Shown here: positions 8,748-17,710 of the stretch, one piece after another
Layout: each line of letters opens with the position of its first letter
Position numbering within the stretch: position 1 is the first letter of the stretch
Assembly (NCBI GenBank): GCA_966674685.1
Contig: CBKWJC010000021.1
Coordinates: 12,439 to 76,438, forward strand
Reading direction: 5' to 3'
DNA from: Thainema sp966674685
Lineage (GTDB): Bacteria > Cyanobacteriota > Cyanobacteriia > Phormidesmidales > Phormidesmidaceae
DNA: 64,000 nt
Program-made: the position numbers and the translations under genes
The notes under the pieces: generated by a model
The model's database searches: none
The model's input: only the letters and a program-made list of their open reading frames with translations
What the model was told of the DNA's origin: nothing

Positions 8748-10016
8748 GGAACGACCTCCTAATGACCAGCGTTCAACTGCTGTGTATGAATCAACCGATT
8801 CGAAACCAGTTCACTGAACAGCTTGCGATAGTAATCTTGGCTATCGGTAGCGGTATTACAACAGAGCTTTCGCCTAGGTAACATTACTCCGCTTTTTTTA
8901 TTTAGACAAGATTACACTACTTAACAAAAAATTCAAGCACCCAATCACTGAACTCTGAACATTGGCATGGTGATGAAGCAGTTAACTGCTTGAGTCAGAG
9001 CGATAGCATTGCTCGATTCACATCTGCCATTGCCCTAGGCATTCTACTAGGAATTACCTTGATGCATCCATGAAAAGGATTTCTACCTGTTACCACACGA
9101 CATTGTCAAGATTAACTGGCAACATTTGTTAGGAAATTTGCTCGGTGATATTACACATAAAATGCGCGAAATCCTTTACTGGCAGTGGTTATAGCGGCTG
9201 AAAGCATGCCAGCTAATTCACCAATCGAAAATTTAAAGCCATTCCTGATTTGACGCATTCGTATACTTGCGGATCTCCATCCGCGATCGCAATACAAGCA
9301 CATACATTTTGGCTCCTCAAACCACAAGATCGCAGCAGCAACAGTATCCACTAGAACAGTTTTGGCTCTGAGATCGCTGTAGCTATTTACCCGAAATTGC
9401 AGAGCGCAAACTACGCACGTCATATATAAATTTCTTATTGAAATTGCGCTATCATCCATTACTATTTGTGACAGATAGCCTCTTCAGAGCCTGTTGTGGA
9501 GGCTAAGACAGTCTTTTTGAAAAGTTGCGCTTATACTTCTGATTAGATTTATTTTAATTTCGCTGTATCAACAGGATTACGTCTGTTGAATACGCATTTT
9601 GCAGCATTTGTCTAGCGATATTGATAAGGATTATTTAGATCAAGTCAAAGCAGAGAGCTAATAGTCTGCCAACTTTATTTGAATGGGTTTGGATGGGTAA
9701 TGTGGCAGAGCGCTGATTGGTGCCGATTACCATTCAGAGTTCATCCCATTGTCAGCCAACTTGTGCGATCGCAGTTCCAAGTTCACACAGAAGAACACAA
9801 GTCAGCTAAATCACTCACAGCTTATACCAAAAGTCAAAGGAGCCATTTTGTCGTCGCAATGCGGCAGCAAAATGGCCCCTTCCGGTTACAGTTTGAGCGG
9901 ATTTATTTAATCCATGCTCAATGATTTTCCGAGTCGAGTAGAAAAAATTGAGTTTTCCCATACAAGTCGGTTTGATAGCCCTATTGCCCTAAACCAGCGA
10001 GAGCTATTGACTTGAG
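8748..10016. other. 1.27-kb spacer without a convincing gene
   Basis: Only short open frames of unlikely composition occur (for example 9151-9459 minus and 9679-9924 plus), with no ribosome binding sites or family signatures. HIP1 sites are present near 9286 and 9766. An imperfect hairpin with GCCATTTTG arms lies at about 9842-9877. The first 150 bases should hold the promoter of the M23 gene. This may be decayed coding sequence or a long regulatory spacer. Confidence 0.5.
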
Positions 10017-10952
10017 CTAGGAAATTTTTGCGAGTTGCGCGGGTGTAATCTCATCGGCAATCGTTCGGCTTTCCTTCAGCAGATAATCGAGGAAAGTTTC
10101 AGCCACAATGGAAAGCTGCTTACCAGCGAGGTAAGCAACATACCACTGGCGCTGAATCGGGAAGTGTTCGACATCCAGAATAGTCAGTTCTCCACCAATC
10201 CCTTCCGAAATCAGCGTGTGGCGAGACAAAACGGAGATACCTAACCCACCTGCGATCGCTTGTTTAATCGCTTCATTGCTACCTAGTTCTAAACGCACCT
10301 TAACTTCAATATTGTGCATATCGAATAGCTGTTGCACGGCTTTCCGAGTACCAGAACCCGGTTCACGCATAATAAACGTCTCGCCATCCAGCTTTTCAAT
10401 GGGGATGTTAGTCGATGTAGCGAGAGGGTGATTTTTACGAGCCAGCACCACCAATGGATTTTCTAAAAACGAATGGCTCTCCAAATCCAAATGCTCAGGC
10501 GGTTGACTAACAATATATAGATCATCCTCGTTGTTTGCCATCCGCTCCTGAATAACTTCGTGATTGGTCACTTGTAGCGCAACATCAATGCCGGGATATC
10601 GCTCACAAAATGGGCCAAGTAAACGAGGCACAAAATATTTAGCCGTCGTGATCACGGCCAAACTTAACCGCCCCTGCTTCATACCCTTGAGATTCGCAAC
10701 CGACATGTCGAATTGTTCGAGTCGCGAAAAAATCTCTTGAGATGTTTCTAGCAGTGCTTGACCTGCTTCAGTTAAATATAGCCGCTTGCCGATTTGCTCA
10801 AATAGAGGTAAACCGATCGCCTTGGTCAATTGTTTAACTTGAATTGACACAGTGGGTTGTGTTAAGTAAAGTTCTTCCGCCGCTCTCGTAAAGCTGCCAT
10901 GACGAGCGGTGGCCTCAAAGACTCGCAGTTGATGTAGGGTCGCGTGAATCAA
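10017..10952 (-). CDS. LysR-type transcriptional regulator, CmpR/RbcR-like
   Basis: A 311-residue LysR regulator. The N-terminal winged helix-turn-helix (about 5-64) contains FEATARHGSFTRAAEELYLTQ, and the LysR substrate-binding domain (about 92-295) contains REPGSGTRKAVQ and LGSNEAIKQAIAGG. The sequence resembles the cyanobacterial CmpR/RbcR group, which controls carbon-uptake and CO2-fixation genes in response to photorespiratory metabolites. No cmpABCD or rbc genes are in the window, so the target is unassigned. GlcD nearby (glycolate oxidation) is thematically related, but that link is inference. The start is TTG at 10952 with GAGG upstream; the methionine-free N-terminus gives no better choice. 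Confidence 0.88.
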   Translation of the reverse strand: MIHATLHQLRVFEATARHGSFTRAAEELYLTQPTVSIQVKQLTKAIGLPLFEQIGKRLYLTEAGQALLETSQEIFSRLEQFDMSVANLKGMKQGRLSLAVITTAKYFVPRLLGPFCERYPGIDVALQVTNHEVIQERMANNEDDLYIVSQPPEHLDLESHSFLENPLVVLARKNHPLATSTNIPIEKLDGETFIMREPGSGTRKAVQQLFDMHNIEVKVRLELGSNEAIKQAIAGGLGISVLSRHTLISEGIGGELTILDVEHFPIQRQWYVAYLAGKQLSIVAETFLDYLLKESRTIADEITPAQLAKIS

Positions 10953-11104
10953 AATCGACTTACCTCAATGCAATGTACAGCATTCGATAGACTATATTCT
11001 ATCAATTAAAACAACTCTACTGTTGTTTTAGCGTCAAGAACCCACTATATAGATTCAAATCAAACCTATTACTAAAGCTAATATAGCTTTCACAACTTGA
11101 GTTG

Positions 11105-11157
11105 GATATAGACGTTTGTGTGGAGCGGCTGAACTGCTCCACACAAATGTCTATATC
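11105..11157. repeat. 22-bp palindrome with one G-T pair
   Basis: Arms 11105-11126 and 11136-11157 are complementary apart from one G-T position, around a 9-nt loop. It is intergenic, without a U-tract, and of the same class as the other long palindromes. Confidence 0.75.
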
Positions 11158-11233
11158 TATGGCCACCGAGGGGTTGGTTAAGACATAGGCTATTGGGGAA
11201 TATCCGCGCATTGCATAGGTCTCCCCATCAGAC

Positions 11234-11287
11234 AAAAAGAAGCAAGCCCCAAAACCAGAGTCCTGGTTTTGGGGCTTGCTTCTTTTT
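11234..11287. terminator. 25-bp hairpin terminator downstream of moeZ
   Basis: Perfect arms 11234-11258 and 11263-11287, loop AGTC, with A-tracts on the left and T-tracts on the right. It therefore reads as an intrinsic terminator in both directions. It lies 35 bases past the moeZ stop. Confidence 0.85.
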
Positions 11288-11321
11288 ATTTAGCCAACAT
11301 CCTAGTTGAGCTGTTTAGTAC

Positions 11322-12494
11322 TTAGTACTCTGGAACGGATGCATCGACTTCGCGACTCCAGGCGGTAATGCCGCCTTTAACATTCGTGCCTTCGATACCA
11401 GCTTGCTTGAGAATACTCAATGCTTTGGCAGAACGTCCACCCATCTTGCAGTGAGCAATTAGGCGATGACCATTGAGCAGTTCTTTCACCTTGTCAACTC
11501 CAGAACCGTTTTCGATATCTGGCAATGGAACTAGAACAGAACCAGGAATCTTAGCAATTTCATACTCATTAGGATTTCGAACATCTAATAGCACAAAATC
11601 ACTAGCACCACTATCCAATAATTCTTTCAATTCCGTTACGGACATTTCAGGAATAGCAGCTTGCTCTTTCTCCTCAGCGGCTTTAGCTTGAGGAATGCCA
11701 CAAAACTGCTCGTAGTCGATCAGCTTCTCAATGACTGGGCGTTCTGGATTGGGACGCAGCTTCAGTTCCCGGAACGTCATATCAAGAGAGTTGTAGAGCA
11801 GTAGGCGACCACTGAGGGTTGTGCCTTTGCCGAGAATAATTTTGATGGTTTCAGTGGCCTGAATGACACCAATTACCCCAGGTAGGATGCCTAAAACTCC
11901 ACCCTCAGCACAGGACGGAACCAGTCCTGGCGGTGGTGGTTCGGGATAGAGGTCGCGGTAGTTTGGCCCACCTTCATAGTTGAAGACAGTGGCTTGTCCC
12001 TCGAAGCGGAAGATAGAGCCGTAAACATTAGGCTTGTTGAGCAGGACGCAGGCGTCGTTGACCAAATAGCGGGTCGGGAAGTTATCCGTACCGTCTACAA
12101 CAATGTCGTAGGGTTCAACGATATCAAGAGCGTTTTCTGAGCTGAGCCGTGTTTCATAGAGATCCACCTGGCAGTAGGGATTAATTTCCAGGATGCGATC
12201 TTTGGCTGAAACGATTTTGGGCTTACCGACCCAGGACGTGCCGTGAATGACTTGGCGCTGGAGATTGGAATGGTCAACAACGTCAAAATCGACGATGCCA
12301 ATCCGACCGATGCCAGCCGCCGCCAGATATAACAGGAGGGGAGAACCTAATCCACCCGTGCCGATACAGAGGACGCTGGCAGCTTTGAGGCGCTTTTGAC
12401 CCTCTAACCCGACTTCGGGCAGGATCAGGTGGCGCGAGTAGCGCTCGTATTCTTGTTTATTGAGTTGGATTTCATCCAGGTTGGGATTGAGCAT
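11322..12494 (-). CDS. moeZ: MoeZ-type adenylyltransferase/sulfurtransferase (ThiF-rhodanese)
   Basis: A 390-residue E1-like enzyme. The ThiF/MoeB domain (1-255) has the nucleotide loop GTGGLG at 45-50 and DNFPTR; the rhodanese domain (285-390) has catalytic Cys349 in HCKMGG. Family members adenylate the C-terminal glycine of ubiquitin-like sulfur carriers (MoaD, ThiS, CysO) and then thiocarboxylate them. The usual zinc CxxC before LYPEPPPPG is replaced by GPNYRDLYPE, as in mycobacterial MoeZ, which argues for MoeZ rather than zinc-type MoeB. A JAMM protease gene lies 85 bases upstream on the same strand, probably cotranscribed. ATG start. Confidence 0.9.
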   Translation of the reverse strand: MLNPNLDEIQLNKQEYERYSRHLILPEVGLEGQKRLKAASVLCIGTGGLGSPLLLYLAAAGIGRIGIVDFDVVDHSNLQRQVIHGTSWVGKPKIVSAKDRILEINPYCQVDLYETRLSSENALDIVEPYDIVVDGTDNFPTRYLVNDACVLLNKPNVYGSIFRFEGQATVFNYEGGPNYRDLYPEPPPPGLVPSCAEGGVLGILPGVIGVIQATETIKIILGKGTTLSGRLLLYNSLDMTFRELKLRPNPERPVIEKLIDYEQFCGIPQAKAAEEKEQAAIPEMSVTELKELLDSGASDFVLLDVRNPNEYEIAKIPGSVLVPLPDIENGSGVDKVKELLNGHRLIAHCKMGGRSAKALSILKQAGIEGTNVKGGITAWSREVDASVPEY

Positions 12495-12579
12495 AAGGAT
12501 CTTCGCAAGGGCGAGACGCTGAATCGATGGGCACTAAAGGTTTATTGATTGAGTTGATGGCTCAAGTTAGAGAGCTAGC

Positions 12580-13095
12580 CTAAAACGGTTCTCGAACCTG
12601 AAACTCTAGGGTTATGATCTCCTCAGCTTGAAACTGATGCTGATCGTCAAGAGTCCAGCTTTGATAGTCTTGAGCTTTACCCTGCTGAACAGAAACAATC
12701 AGGTAAGAATATTGCGGCCAAGCAAATGTGCGATCGCACTCTGATGGCACCGCAACATGATCAGGGTGAGAATGATAGATCCCAATTATATCGAGCTTGT
12801 GCTCTCGTGCATATTTCTGTGCCACGAGAAGTTCCTTGGGGTCAATCCAAAATCGCCGTTCTTTCCCAAGATCTGAGGTTTCAGAGGGACTATCATCGAT
12901 TCCGTCACGCTCCATGACATCGGCTGTCCAGGTATTTTGAGTGGGCCAAATTTCGACCACTCGACGTGTCTCAGGCTGGCTACTGTGATCGAGAAGGCCG
13001 ATCATTAAACCGCAACATTCTTCTGGATAGAGCTGTTCAGCCTGAGCCGCAATCTGCTCTTGGTGTTGGGTCTGAAGTTGAAGAACCACGCTCAA
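12580..13095 (-). CDS. JAMM (Mov34/MPN) metalloprotease, Mec-like
   Basis: A 171-residue JAMM-domain protein. The conserved glutamate is in PEECCG (25/26) and the metal motif is HSHPDHVAVPSECD, with His108, His110, Ser118 and Asp121. Bacterial single-domain JAMM proteins such as mycobacterial Mec remove amino-acid adducts from sulfur-carrier proteins. The position just upstream of a MoeZ-type E1-rhodanese supports a role in a sulfur-carrier pathway, for example cysteine synthesis. No carrier gene is next to it. The start is TTG at 13095 or GTG six bases later. It is divergent from glcD with a 108-bp shared spacer. Confidence 0.88.
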   Translation of the reverse strand: MSVVLQLQTQHQEQIAAQAEQLYPEECCGLMIGLLDHSSQPETRRVVEIWPTQNTWTADVMERDGIDDSPSETSDLGKERRFWIDPKELLVAQKYAREHKLDIIGIYHSHPDHVAVPSECDRTFAWPQYSYLIVSVQQGKAQDYQSWTLDDQHQFQAEEIITLEFQVREPF

Positions 13096-13203
13096 TATAC
13101 CTGTACAACATGGGACAGGCTCTCATTCTAGTCGCCTACCAGCAGTACCTGCAAAACGCTAAAGATGTAGCATTTAAGTATCAACAGACTCTACGCTCAA
13201 ACT

Positions 13204-14688
13204 ATGTTGACTCGTAATCAAACCGCCACGCCAACTGGATACGATTGGTCTGTCATTGTCAAAGCCTTTGAATCCGCCCTTGGTAAAAAGAAAGTGATTC
13301 GACGGCGAGAAGAGCTGTTGGTCTACGAGTGTGATGGATTAACCAGCTATCGGCAGCGCCCCGCTGTTGTCGTGTTGCCCCATACCACCGAAGAGGTGGC
13401 CGCAGCGGTTCAAATCTGCGATCGCTATTCCGTTCCATTCGTCGCAAGAGGCGCAGGAACTGGCTTATCAGGTGGCGCGCTTCCTGTAGAAGACTGCGTT
13501 TTGATTGTGACGGCAACCATGAACCGCATTCTCTCGTTGGATCTAGAAAACCAGCGCATTACCGTCCAGCCCGGTGTGATCAATAGCTGGGTGACTCAGG
13601 CTGTTAGCGGTGCAGGTTTTTACTATGCGCCCGATCCCTCCAGCCAAAGTGTCTGTTCAATCGGCGGTAATGTAGCAGAAAATTCCGGTGGCGTTCACTG
13701 CCTCAAATACGGCGTGACAACGAACCATGTACTGGCCCTCAAAGTCGTCACTCCTACAGGTGACATCGTCGATCTGGGTAGCCCCGTTCCAGAGATGCCA
13801 GGCTACGACCTCACTGGCATCTTTGTCGGCTCAGAAGGAACATTGGGCATCGCGACTGAAATTACGCTCAAGATTCTGAAATCACCTGAGGCCATTCAGG
13901 TGCTCCTAGCCGATTTTACGAGCGTTGAAGCCGCTGGATCGGCTGTCTCTGACATTATCAGTAGCGGCATTATTCCCGCTGGCATGGAAATGATGGACAA
14001 CTTCAGCATCAACGCTGTCGAGGATGTAGTGATGACTGAGTGCTATCCCCGTGATGCAGCAGCCATCTTGCTGATTGAACTTGATGGTCTCAATGCCGAA
14101 GTGGCAACTAACGCTGACCGGATCAAAGCTATCTGTAGTCAAAACGGAGCCCGCAATATCACTGTTGCGACCCAACCTGACGAGCGGTTACGGCTTTGGA
14201 AAGGTCGAAAAGCAGCTTTTGCGGCAATGGGTAAATTGAGCCCAGACTACTATGTGCAGGATGGCGTTATCCCTCGCACTCAGCTACCCTACGTTTTGCA
14301 GGAAATTGAGCGGCTAGGAGAAAAGCATGGCTATCGAGTGGCCAATGTGTTTCATGCAGGCGATGGCAACTTGCATCCACTAATTTTGTACAACAACTCT
14401 ATGGCTGGCCAACTGGAGGCTGTTGAAGAACTGGGTGGCGACATTCTCAAGCTCTGTGTCGCTGTCGGTGGCAGTATCTCCGGCGAGCATGGGATTGGAG
14501 CTGATAAACGCTGCTATATGCCAGACATGTTTAGCGCCGCTGATTTAGAAACGATGCAGTGGGTACGCAACACCTTTAATCCCCAAGGGCTAGCCAATCC
14601 AGGCAAAATTTTTCCTACACCCAAAACCTGTGGGGAAGGCGCAAAGTCATTTCAGTTTCAAGAGGTAGACGGGATCGAGCGCTTCTAG
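13204..14688 (+). CDS. glcD: glycolate dehydrogenase subunit GlcD (FAD)
   Basis: A 494-residue FAD-linked oxidase. The FAD-binding type-4 (PCMH) domain covers about 40-215, with ARGAGTGLSGG and the PDPSSQ.CSIGGN stretch. The C-terminal FAD-oxidase domain (about 215-465) carries NVFHAGDGNLHP and SGEHGIG. It oxidises glycolate from photorespiration to glyoxylate; cyanobacterial GlcD works in the 2-phosphoglycolate salvage routes. D-lactate is an alternative substrate in this family. No glcE or glcF is next to it. psaI follows on the same strand after 207 bases, probably as a separate unit. Confidence 0.92.
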   Translation: MLTRNQTATPTGYDWSVIVKAFESALGKKKVIRRREELLVYECDGLTSYRQRPAVVVLPHTTEEVAAAVQICDRYSVPFVARGAGTGLSGGALPVEDCVLIVTATMNRILSLDLENQRITVQPGVINSWVTQAVSGAGFYYAPDPSSQSVCSIGGNVAENSGGVHCLKYGVTTNHVLALKVVTPTGDIVDLGSPVPEMPGYDLTGIFVGSEGTLGIATEITLKILKSPEAIQVLLADFTSVEAAGSAVSDIISSGIIPAGMEMMDNFSINAVEDVVMTECYPRDAAAILLIELDGLNAEVATNADRIKAICSQNGARNITVATQPDERLRLWKGRKAAFAAMGKLSPDYYVQDGVIPRTQLPYVLQEIERLGEKHGYRVANVFHAGDGNLHPLILYNNSMAGQLEAVEELGGDILKLCVAVGGSISGEHGIGADKRCYMPDMFSAADLETMQWVRNTFNPQGLANPGKIFPTPKTCGEGAKSFQFQEVDGIERF

Positions 14689-14895
14689 AAAAGAGAACGA
14701 TTTAGTCTTGATTCCATTCGGAGGACAGTCTATATTGGCTCAGCTTAGGTTGAGAGTAATTAATCCAGCGGTTGATCAGATTGAAGTAACTGCTAGATTC
14801 TCGTTTTGTTAAAAATCTTTAGCAATTTCCAATTTAGGACAAACAACACAGTAAGTTTTTGGAAGAAACTGATCCTTATAGAAAGGTATTTTCAA

Positions 14896-15006
14896 ATGGC
14901 AGCATCTTATTTACCGTCTATTCTAGTTCCCGTTGTAGGACTAATCTTTCCAGCTATCACGATGGCGTTCTTGTTCTTATATATTGAGCGTGGGCAAGAA
15001 GCGTAA
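14896..15006 (+). CDS. psaI: photosystem I subunit VIII (PsaI)
   Basis: A 36-residue single-helix membrane protein, MAASYLPSILVPVVG then FPAITMAFLFLYIE. It matches PsaI over its whole length, including the Pro pair and the acidic C-terminal end. PsaI helps trimerise photosystem I and organise PsaL in thylakoids. The ATG at 14896 has GAAAGG about 8 bases upstream. A perfect hairpin terminator follows at 15061. It converges on the psbEFLJ operon. Confidence 0.95.
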   Translation: MAASYLPSILVPVVGLIFPAITMAFLFLYIERGQEA

Positions 15007-15060
15007 AGCCTGATGCAGGTGTAAGTAGCACCAAGCTATCAAGAACCTGCTCAACACCAT

Positions 15061-15102
15061 AAAAAGGAAGAGCTTTGAATGTATTCAAAGCTCTTCCTTT
15101 TT
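15061..15102. terminator. 20-bp bidirectional terminator between psaI and psbJ
   Basis: Perfect arms 15061-15080 and 15083-15102 with a 2-nt loop, A5 at the left end and T5 at the right. It serves psaI on the plus strand and psbJ on the minus strand. Confidence 0.88.
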
Positions 15103-15135
15103 GTTTAGTCAAAACTAAAACAATGATGCTTGGTT

Positions 15136-15255
15136 TTACATTGCCGAACCAACGCCAACATAAGCACCGTAGAAGAACAAGCCAACCACTACTAAAACGC
15201 CTGTTCCTGCAATTGTTGCAACAATCCACAAAGGAATACGACCTGTCTGTGCCAT
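15136..15255 (-). CDS. psbJ: photosystem II protein J
   Basis: A 39-residue single-helix protein, MAQTGRIPLWIVATIAG then LFFYGAYVGVGSAM, matching PsbJ over its full length. It supports electron flow and assembly around the PSII plastoquinone site. It is the last gene of psbE-psbF-psbL-psbJ. The ATG at 15255 has AGGAGG directly upstream at good spacing. Confidence 0.97.
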   Translation of the reverse strand: MAQTGRIPLWIVATIAGTGVLVVVGLFFYGAYVGVGSAM

Positions 15256-15356
15256 TATCTCCTCCTAACACGATGGCTAAGTAATAGCCACTCTAAAAAT
15301 AGTATTCTGTATCACTGAAGATTTGAAAATGTCTAACTCTTGCAACAAATCAAGAG

Positions 15357-15482
15357 TTAGTTAAAGAAGTAGCTTGAAAACAGCAAACCAAGAACGAAAA
15401 CTAGCAACAAACCTAAGTATAAAGAGGTTCGGTTGAGTTCAACAGGTTGGCTGTTAGGATTTTTGCCGGGTCTTTGAGCCAC
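15357..15482 (-). CDS. psbL: photosystem II protein L
   Basis: A 41-residue single-helix protein with the PsbL signature QPVELNRTSLYLGLLL and the terminal FSSYFFN. It is needed for PSII dimer stability and Tyr-Z oxidation. It starts at GTG (15482) with AGGAG upstream. The N-terminus MAQRPGKNPNS is slightly longer than in some orthologues. It begins 9 bases after the psbF stop. Confidence 0.97.
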   Translation of the reverse strand: MAQRPGKNPNSQPVELNRTSLYLGLLLVFVLGLLFSSYFFN

Positions 15483-15491
15483 AATAGTCTC

Positions 15492-15626
15492 CTAGCGCTG
15501 AATAAACTGCATGGCCGCGATCGCGCCCAAGAAAAATACAGTTGGAACGGCCAACGTATGCACGGCTAGCCATCGAACCGTAAAAATGGGGTATACAGTG
15601 GGTTGGTTAGGACTATTTCCAGTCAT
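15492..15626 (-). CDS. psbF: cytochrome b559 beta subunit
   Basis: A 44-residue protein with one helix and the haem ligand His23 in FTVRWLAVHTLAVP. With PsbE it binds the b559 haem at the core of photosystem II. Its terminal residues GAIAAMQFIQR match PsbF. An ATG start and tight spacing to psbE and psbL show a single operon. Confidence 0.97.
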   Translation of the reverse strand: MTGNSPNQPTVYPIFTVRWLAVHTLAVPTVFFLGAIAAMQFIQR

Positions 15627-15658
15627 TAGCTTAAATTTACTCTTTCAAAAACACAAAA

Positions 15659-15907
15659 CTACTTTGCCGTAAACTGATCAATTTCCTGCTTCGCATCAAA
15701 TCGATCTTGAAGAATTGGCAAATCAATCCGATCTTGAGTATAGTATTCGTTTGGACGCGGAGTACCAAAAGCATCGTAAGCCAAACCAGTGCTTACAAAT
15801 AACCAGCCAGCAATAAATAAAGCCGGGATTGTGATGCTATGAATAATCCAGTAACGAATACTGGTAACAATATCTGAAAACGGTCTTTCTCCAGTCGAAC
15901 CAGCCAT
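15659..15907 (-). CDS. psbE: cytochrome b559 alpha subunit
   Basis: An 82-residue protein starting MAGSTGERPF, with haem ligand His23 in SIRYWIIHSITIP, one transmembrane helix and a lumenal tail (TPRPNEYYTQDR). The ATG at 15907 is preferred over an upstream in-frame start because GAGGAG precedes it and the length fits the family. It is first of the psbEFLJ operon and downstream of ycf48 and rubA, the conserved cyanobacterial order. Confidence 0.97.
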   Translation of the reverse strand: MAGSTGERPFSDIVTSIRYWIIHSITIPALFIAGWLFVSTGLAYDAFGTPRPNEYYTQDRIDLPILQDRFDAKQEIDQFTAK

Positions 15908-15945
15908 TAACGTTTCTCCTCTGACAGCAACTAAAGTCTTCTTCA

Positions 15946-15974
15946 ATAATACGGAATTAGAGGTTTTGTAACAA
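15946..15974 (-). promoter_or_regulatory. probable sigma-70 promoter of psbEFLJ
   Basis: On the minus strand a TTGTTA -35-like box and a TATTAT -10-like box are separated by 17 bases, about 40 bases before the psbE start. Judged by consensus only. Confidence 0.5.
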
Positions 15975-16092
15975 GATTACTTTCAACAAAAATCGAAGCA
16001 GATGCTACATCTAAACCGCATAATTCGGGCTGAAGCACGCGCTAAAGAGCTTCAATGAACCTATTCAGAAAATTCATCTGAACGCTATGTGT

Positions 16093-17109
16093 CTAAGCAG
16101 ACGGCGCTTGTGAAGATGATGAGTCATACCTTAACAAAACACCGTTTTGCCCAATGACAAATCCTTTGTCCGGATTCAAAAAGACAATCTTGTAGAAATT
16201 ACCAGGAACATTTTCAACCGCTCGATCCTTAAGCCAAGTCTTTCCACCATCTCGACTACAGAGCAGGTTGCCACTGCCACCCGTGACCCAAACTTCTTCA
16301 GGTGTTCGATAAGCGAGATCTAACAATCCCCAACTGGTGGCAAACTCAGGATTAACAGCATCTTGCCAATCATCATAGGAGTTAGGCTCGCTGAATTGAA
16401 TCTCTCCACCCCGAGCAATTGTCCACAATTGACCATCCGACCCAAAACCCATGTTCTGTAAACGTTTGGAGCTGGTTCGATTGTGCTGTTGCCAAGCAGC
16501 CTGTCCTGGCTCCCAAGTGGAATAAAAGTTACCTCGGGACGATACGGCAACATAACGACCATCGGGCGAACGAGATATGTTGCGAACTACGCCAACGGCT
16601 TGCTGAACCAACGCTTTCCAGTTGGCACCTCCATCCTTGGTTTGGTAAATCGCCCCAACATCTGTCGTCATCTCTGCGGACTTAGTCCCTAGAGCTTTAA
16701 TTGTCTCAGGCTCACCCGGTAATTGCTCACTTAAAGCAATCTGTGACCACGACTTGCCGCCGTCTGTGGTGTGCAGCATAATGCTGGGCTGACCAACTAT
16801 CCAGCCTTCATCTCCGCTGAAACTGACTGATGTAAACGTGTACGGCTGCTCTCCCAACTCTAGCTGTCGGGATTCCCAAGTCTTGCCACCGTCTTGGGTT
16901 TCATATAAAGTAGAGCGCTTCCCGACCAACCAACCGTGATTCAAATCGTTTGTGAACGCTAAATCTAACATGGTTGTATCGGTATCTAACGCCACAGGAG
17001 TCCAAGGATTAAACTCCAAGGAATCTAGATAAGCATTACACCCTGTCCCCAGCAAAACAATGGTAACTAACGCTACAACCTTTCTAAGGTGTCTCAAGAT
17101 TGACTGCAT
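16093..17109 (-). CDS. ycf48: photosystem II assembly factor Ycf48 (HCF136)
   Basis: A 338-residue lipoprotein. The signal peptide ends in LLGTGC (lipobox Cys24), followed by a seven-bladed propeller built of repeats such as TTDGGKSW, QTKDGGANW and SRDGGKTW. It acts on the lumenal side, assisting D1 integration and early PSII reaction-centre assembly. The ATG at 17109 is taken; a GTG directly precedes it. It lies between rubA and psbE, both needed for the same assembly step. Confidence 0.95.
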   Translation of the reverse strand: MQSILRHLRKVVALVTIVLLGTGCNAYLDSLEFNPWTPVALDTDTTMLDLAFTNDLNHGWLVGKRSTLYETQDGGKTWESRQLELGEQPYTFTSVSFSGDEGWIVGQPSIMLHTTDGGKSWSQIALSEQLPGEPETIKALGTKSAEMTTDVGAIYQTKDGGANWKALVQQAVGVVRNISRSPDGRYVAVSSRGNFYSTWEPGQAAWQQHNRTSSKRLQNMGFGSDGQLWTIARGGEIQFSEPNSYDDWQDAVNPEFATSWGLLDLAYRTPEEVWVTGGSGNLLCSRDGGKTWLKDRAVENVPGNFYKIVFLNPDKGFVIGQNGVLLRYDSSSSQAPSA

Positions 17110-17159
17110 CACGATTAATTCAACGTCACACTAAAACGATGTTTACTTAAACAAGTTTC

Positions 17160-17531
17160 TTACTGTAGACCGTACAAGCTCAGGAAAAAGATCAGGCCAA
17201 GGGCAAGACCACCAAAAATAAGGATGTTTTTCTGACCGGGTGTTAGGGTATTTACGCCAAATCCATAGCCTAGATTTTCCTTAAATCCTGACGGTGTACC
17301 TTTGGGGCCAATATTGGTAAATCTAGATTTACGAGCGCCACAAACGGGACAGCGCCAGTCCGTGGGCAGCTCTGTAAATAACGTATTTGGTTTGATTTGA
17401 GTTCGACTGTCGCCTTTGAGGGGCTCATAGGTGTAGCCACATGCTAAGCACTCATAACAATCGAATTCTACAGGTGCATTCTCAGCCGCAGTTTCTGTAG
17501 ACGAAATCGCATCAGGCTCTTCTATGGTCAT
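17160..17531 (-). CDS. rubA: membrane-anchored rubredoxin RubA
   Basis: A 123-residue protein with a rubredoxin iron site, Cys28/Cys31 (ECLACGYTYEP) and Cys61/Cys64 (CPVCG), plus an extra Cys25, and a C-terminal transmembrane helix at about 102-121. It acts in the stroma-facing thylakoid membrane during photosystem assembly. An ATG at 17531 with AGGGAG upstream is chosen. The frame is open 90 bases further upstream, but without conserved sequence. Confidence 0.94.
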   Translation of the reverse strand: MTIEEPDAISSTETAAENAPVEFDCYECLACGYTYEPLKGDSRTQIKPNTLFTELPTDWRCPVCGARKSRFTNIGPKGTPSGFKENLGYGFGVNTLTPGQKNILIFGGLALGLIFFLSLYGLQ

Positions 17532-17710
17532 TGCTAAACAGCTCCCTGACCCATCAACATTAAAACTCTGTAAACGATTATGACATACAGCGCTCCCCAA
17601 TCTCAGGCAAGAGTGGATCAAATTGCTTGAAATCGCTGTGATGCCTAGATTGTTGAAGCTGTGAGCGAAAATGAGAGACTGTAGATTATGTTTAGCAGGT
17701 CTGCTGACGG

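Larger units (their letters stand above)
10953..11321. other. spacer with two strong hairpins
   Basis: This region holds the LysR gene's upstream region and two long palindromes, annotated separately. A 72-codon minus-strand frame through the palindromes has no family features and is not called. Confidence 0.6.

Noticed and set aside
9151..9459. 102-codon minus-strand ORF
   Set aside because: Cys/Arg-rich, irregular composition, no ribosome binding site and no recognisable motif.
9679..9924. 81-codon plus-strand ORF
   Set aside because: Contains the spacer hairpin and a HIP1 site; composition does not look like a protein.
11017..11235. 72-codon minus-strand ORF
   Set aside because: Runs through the palindrome at 11105-11157, which explains the open frame.
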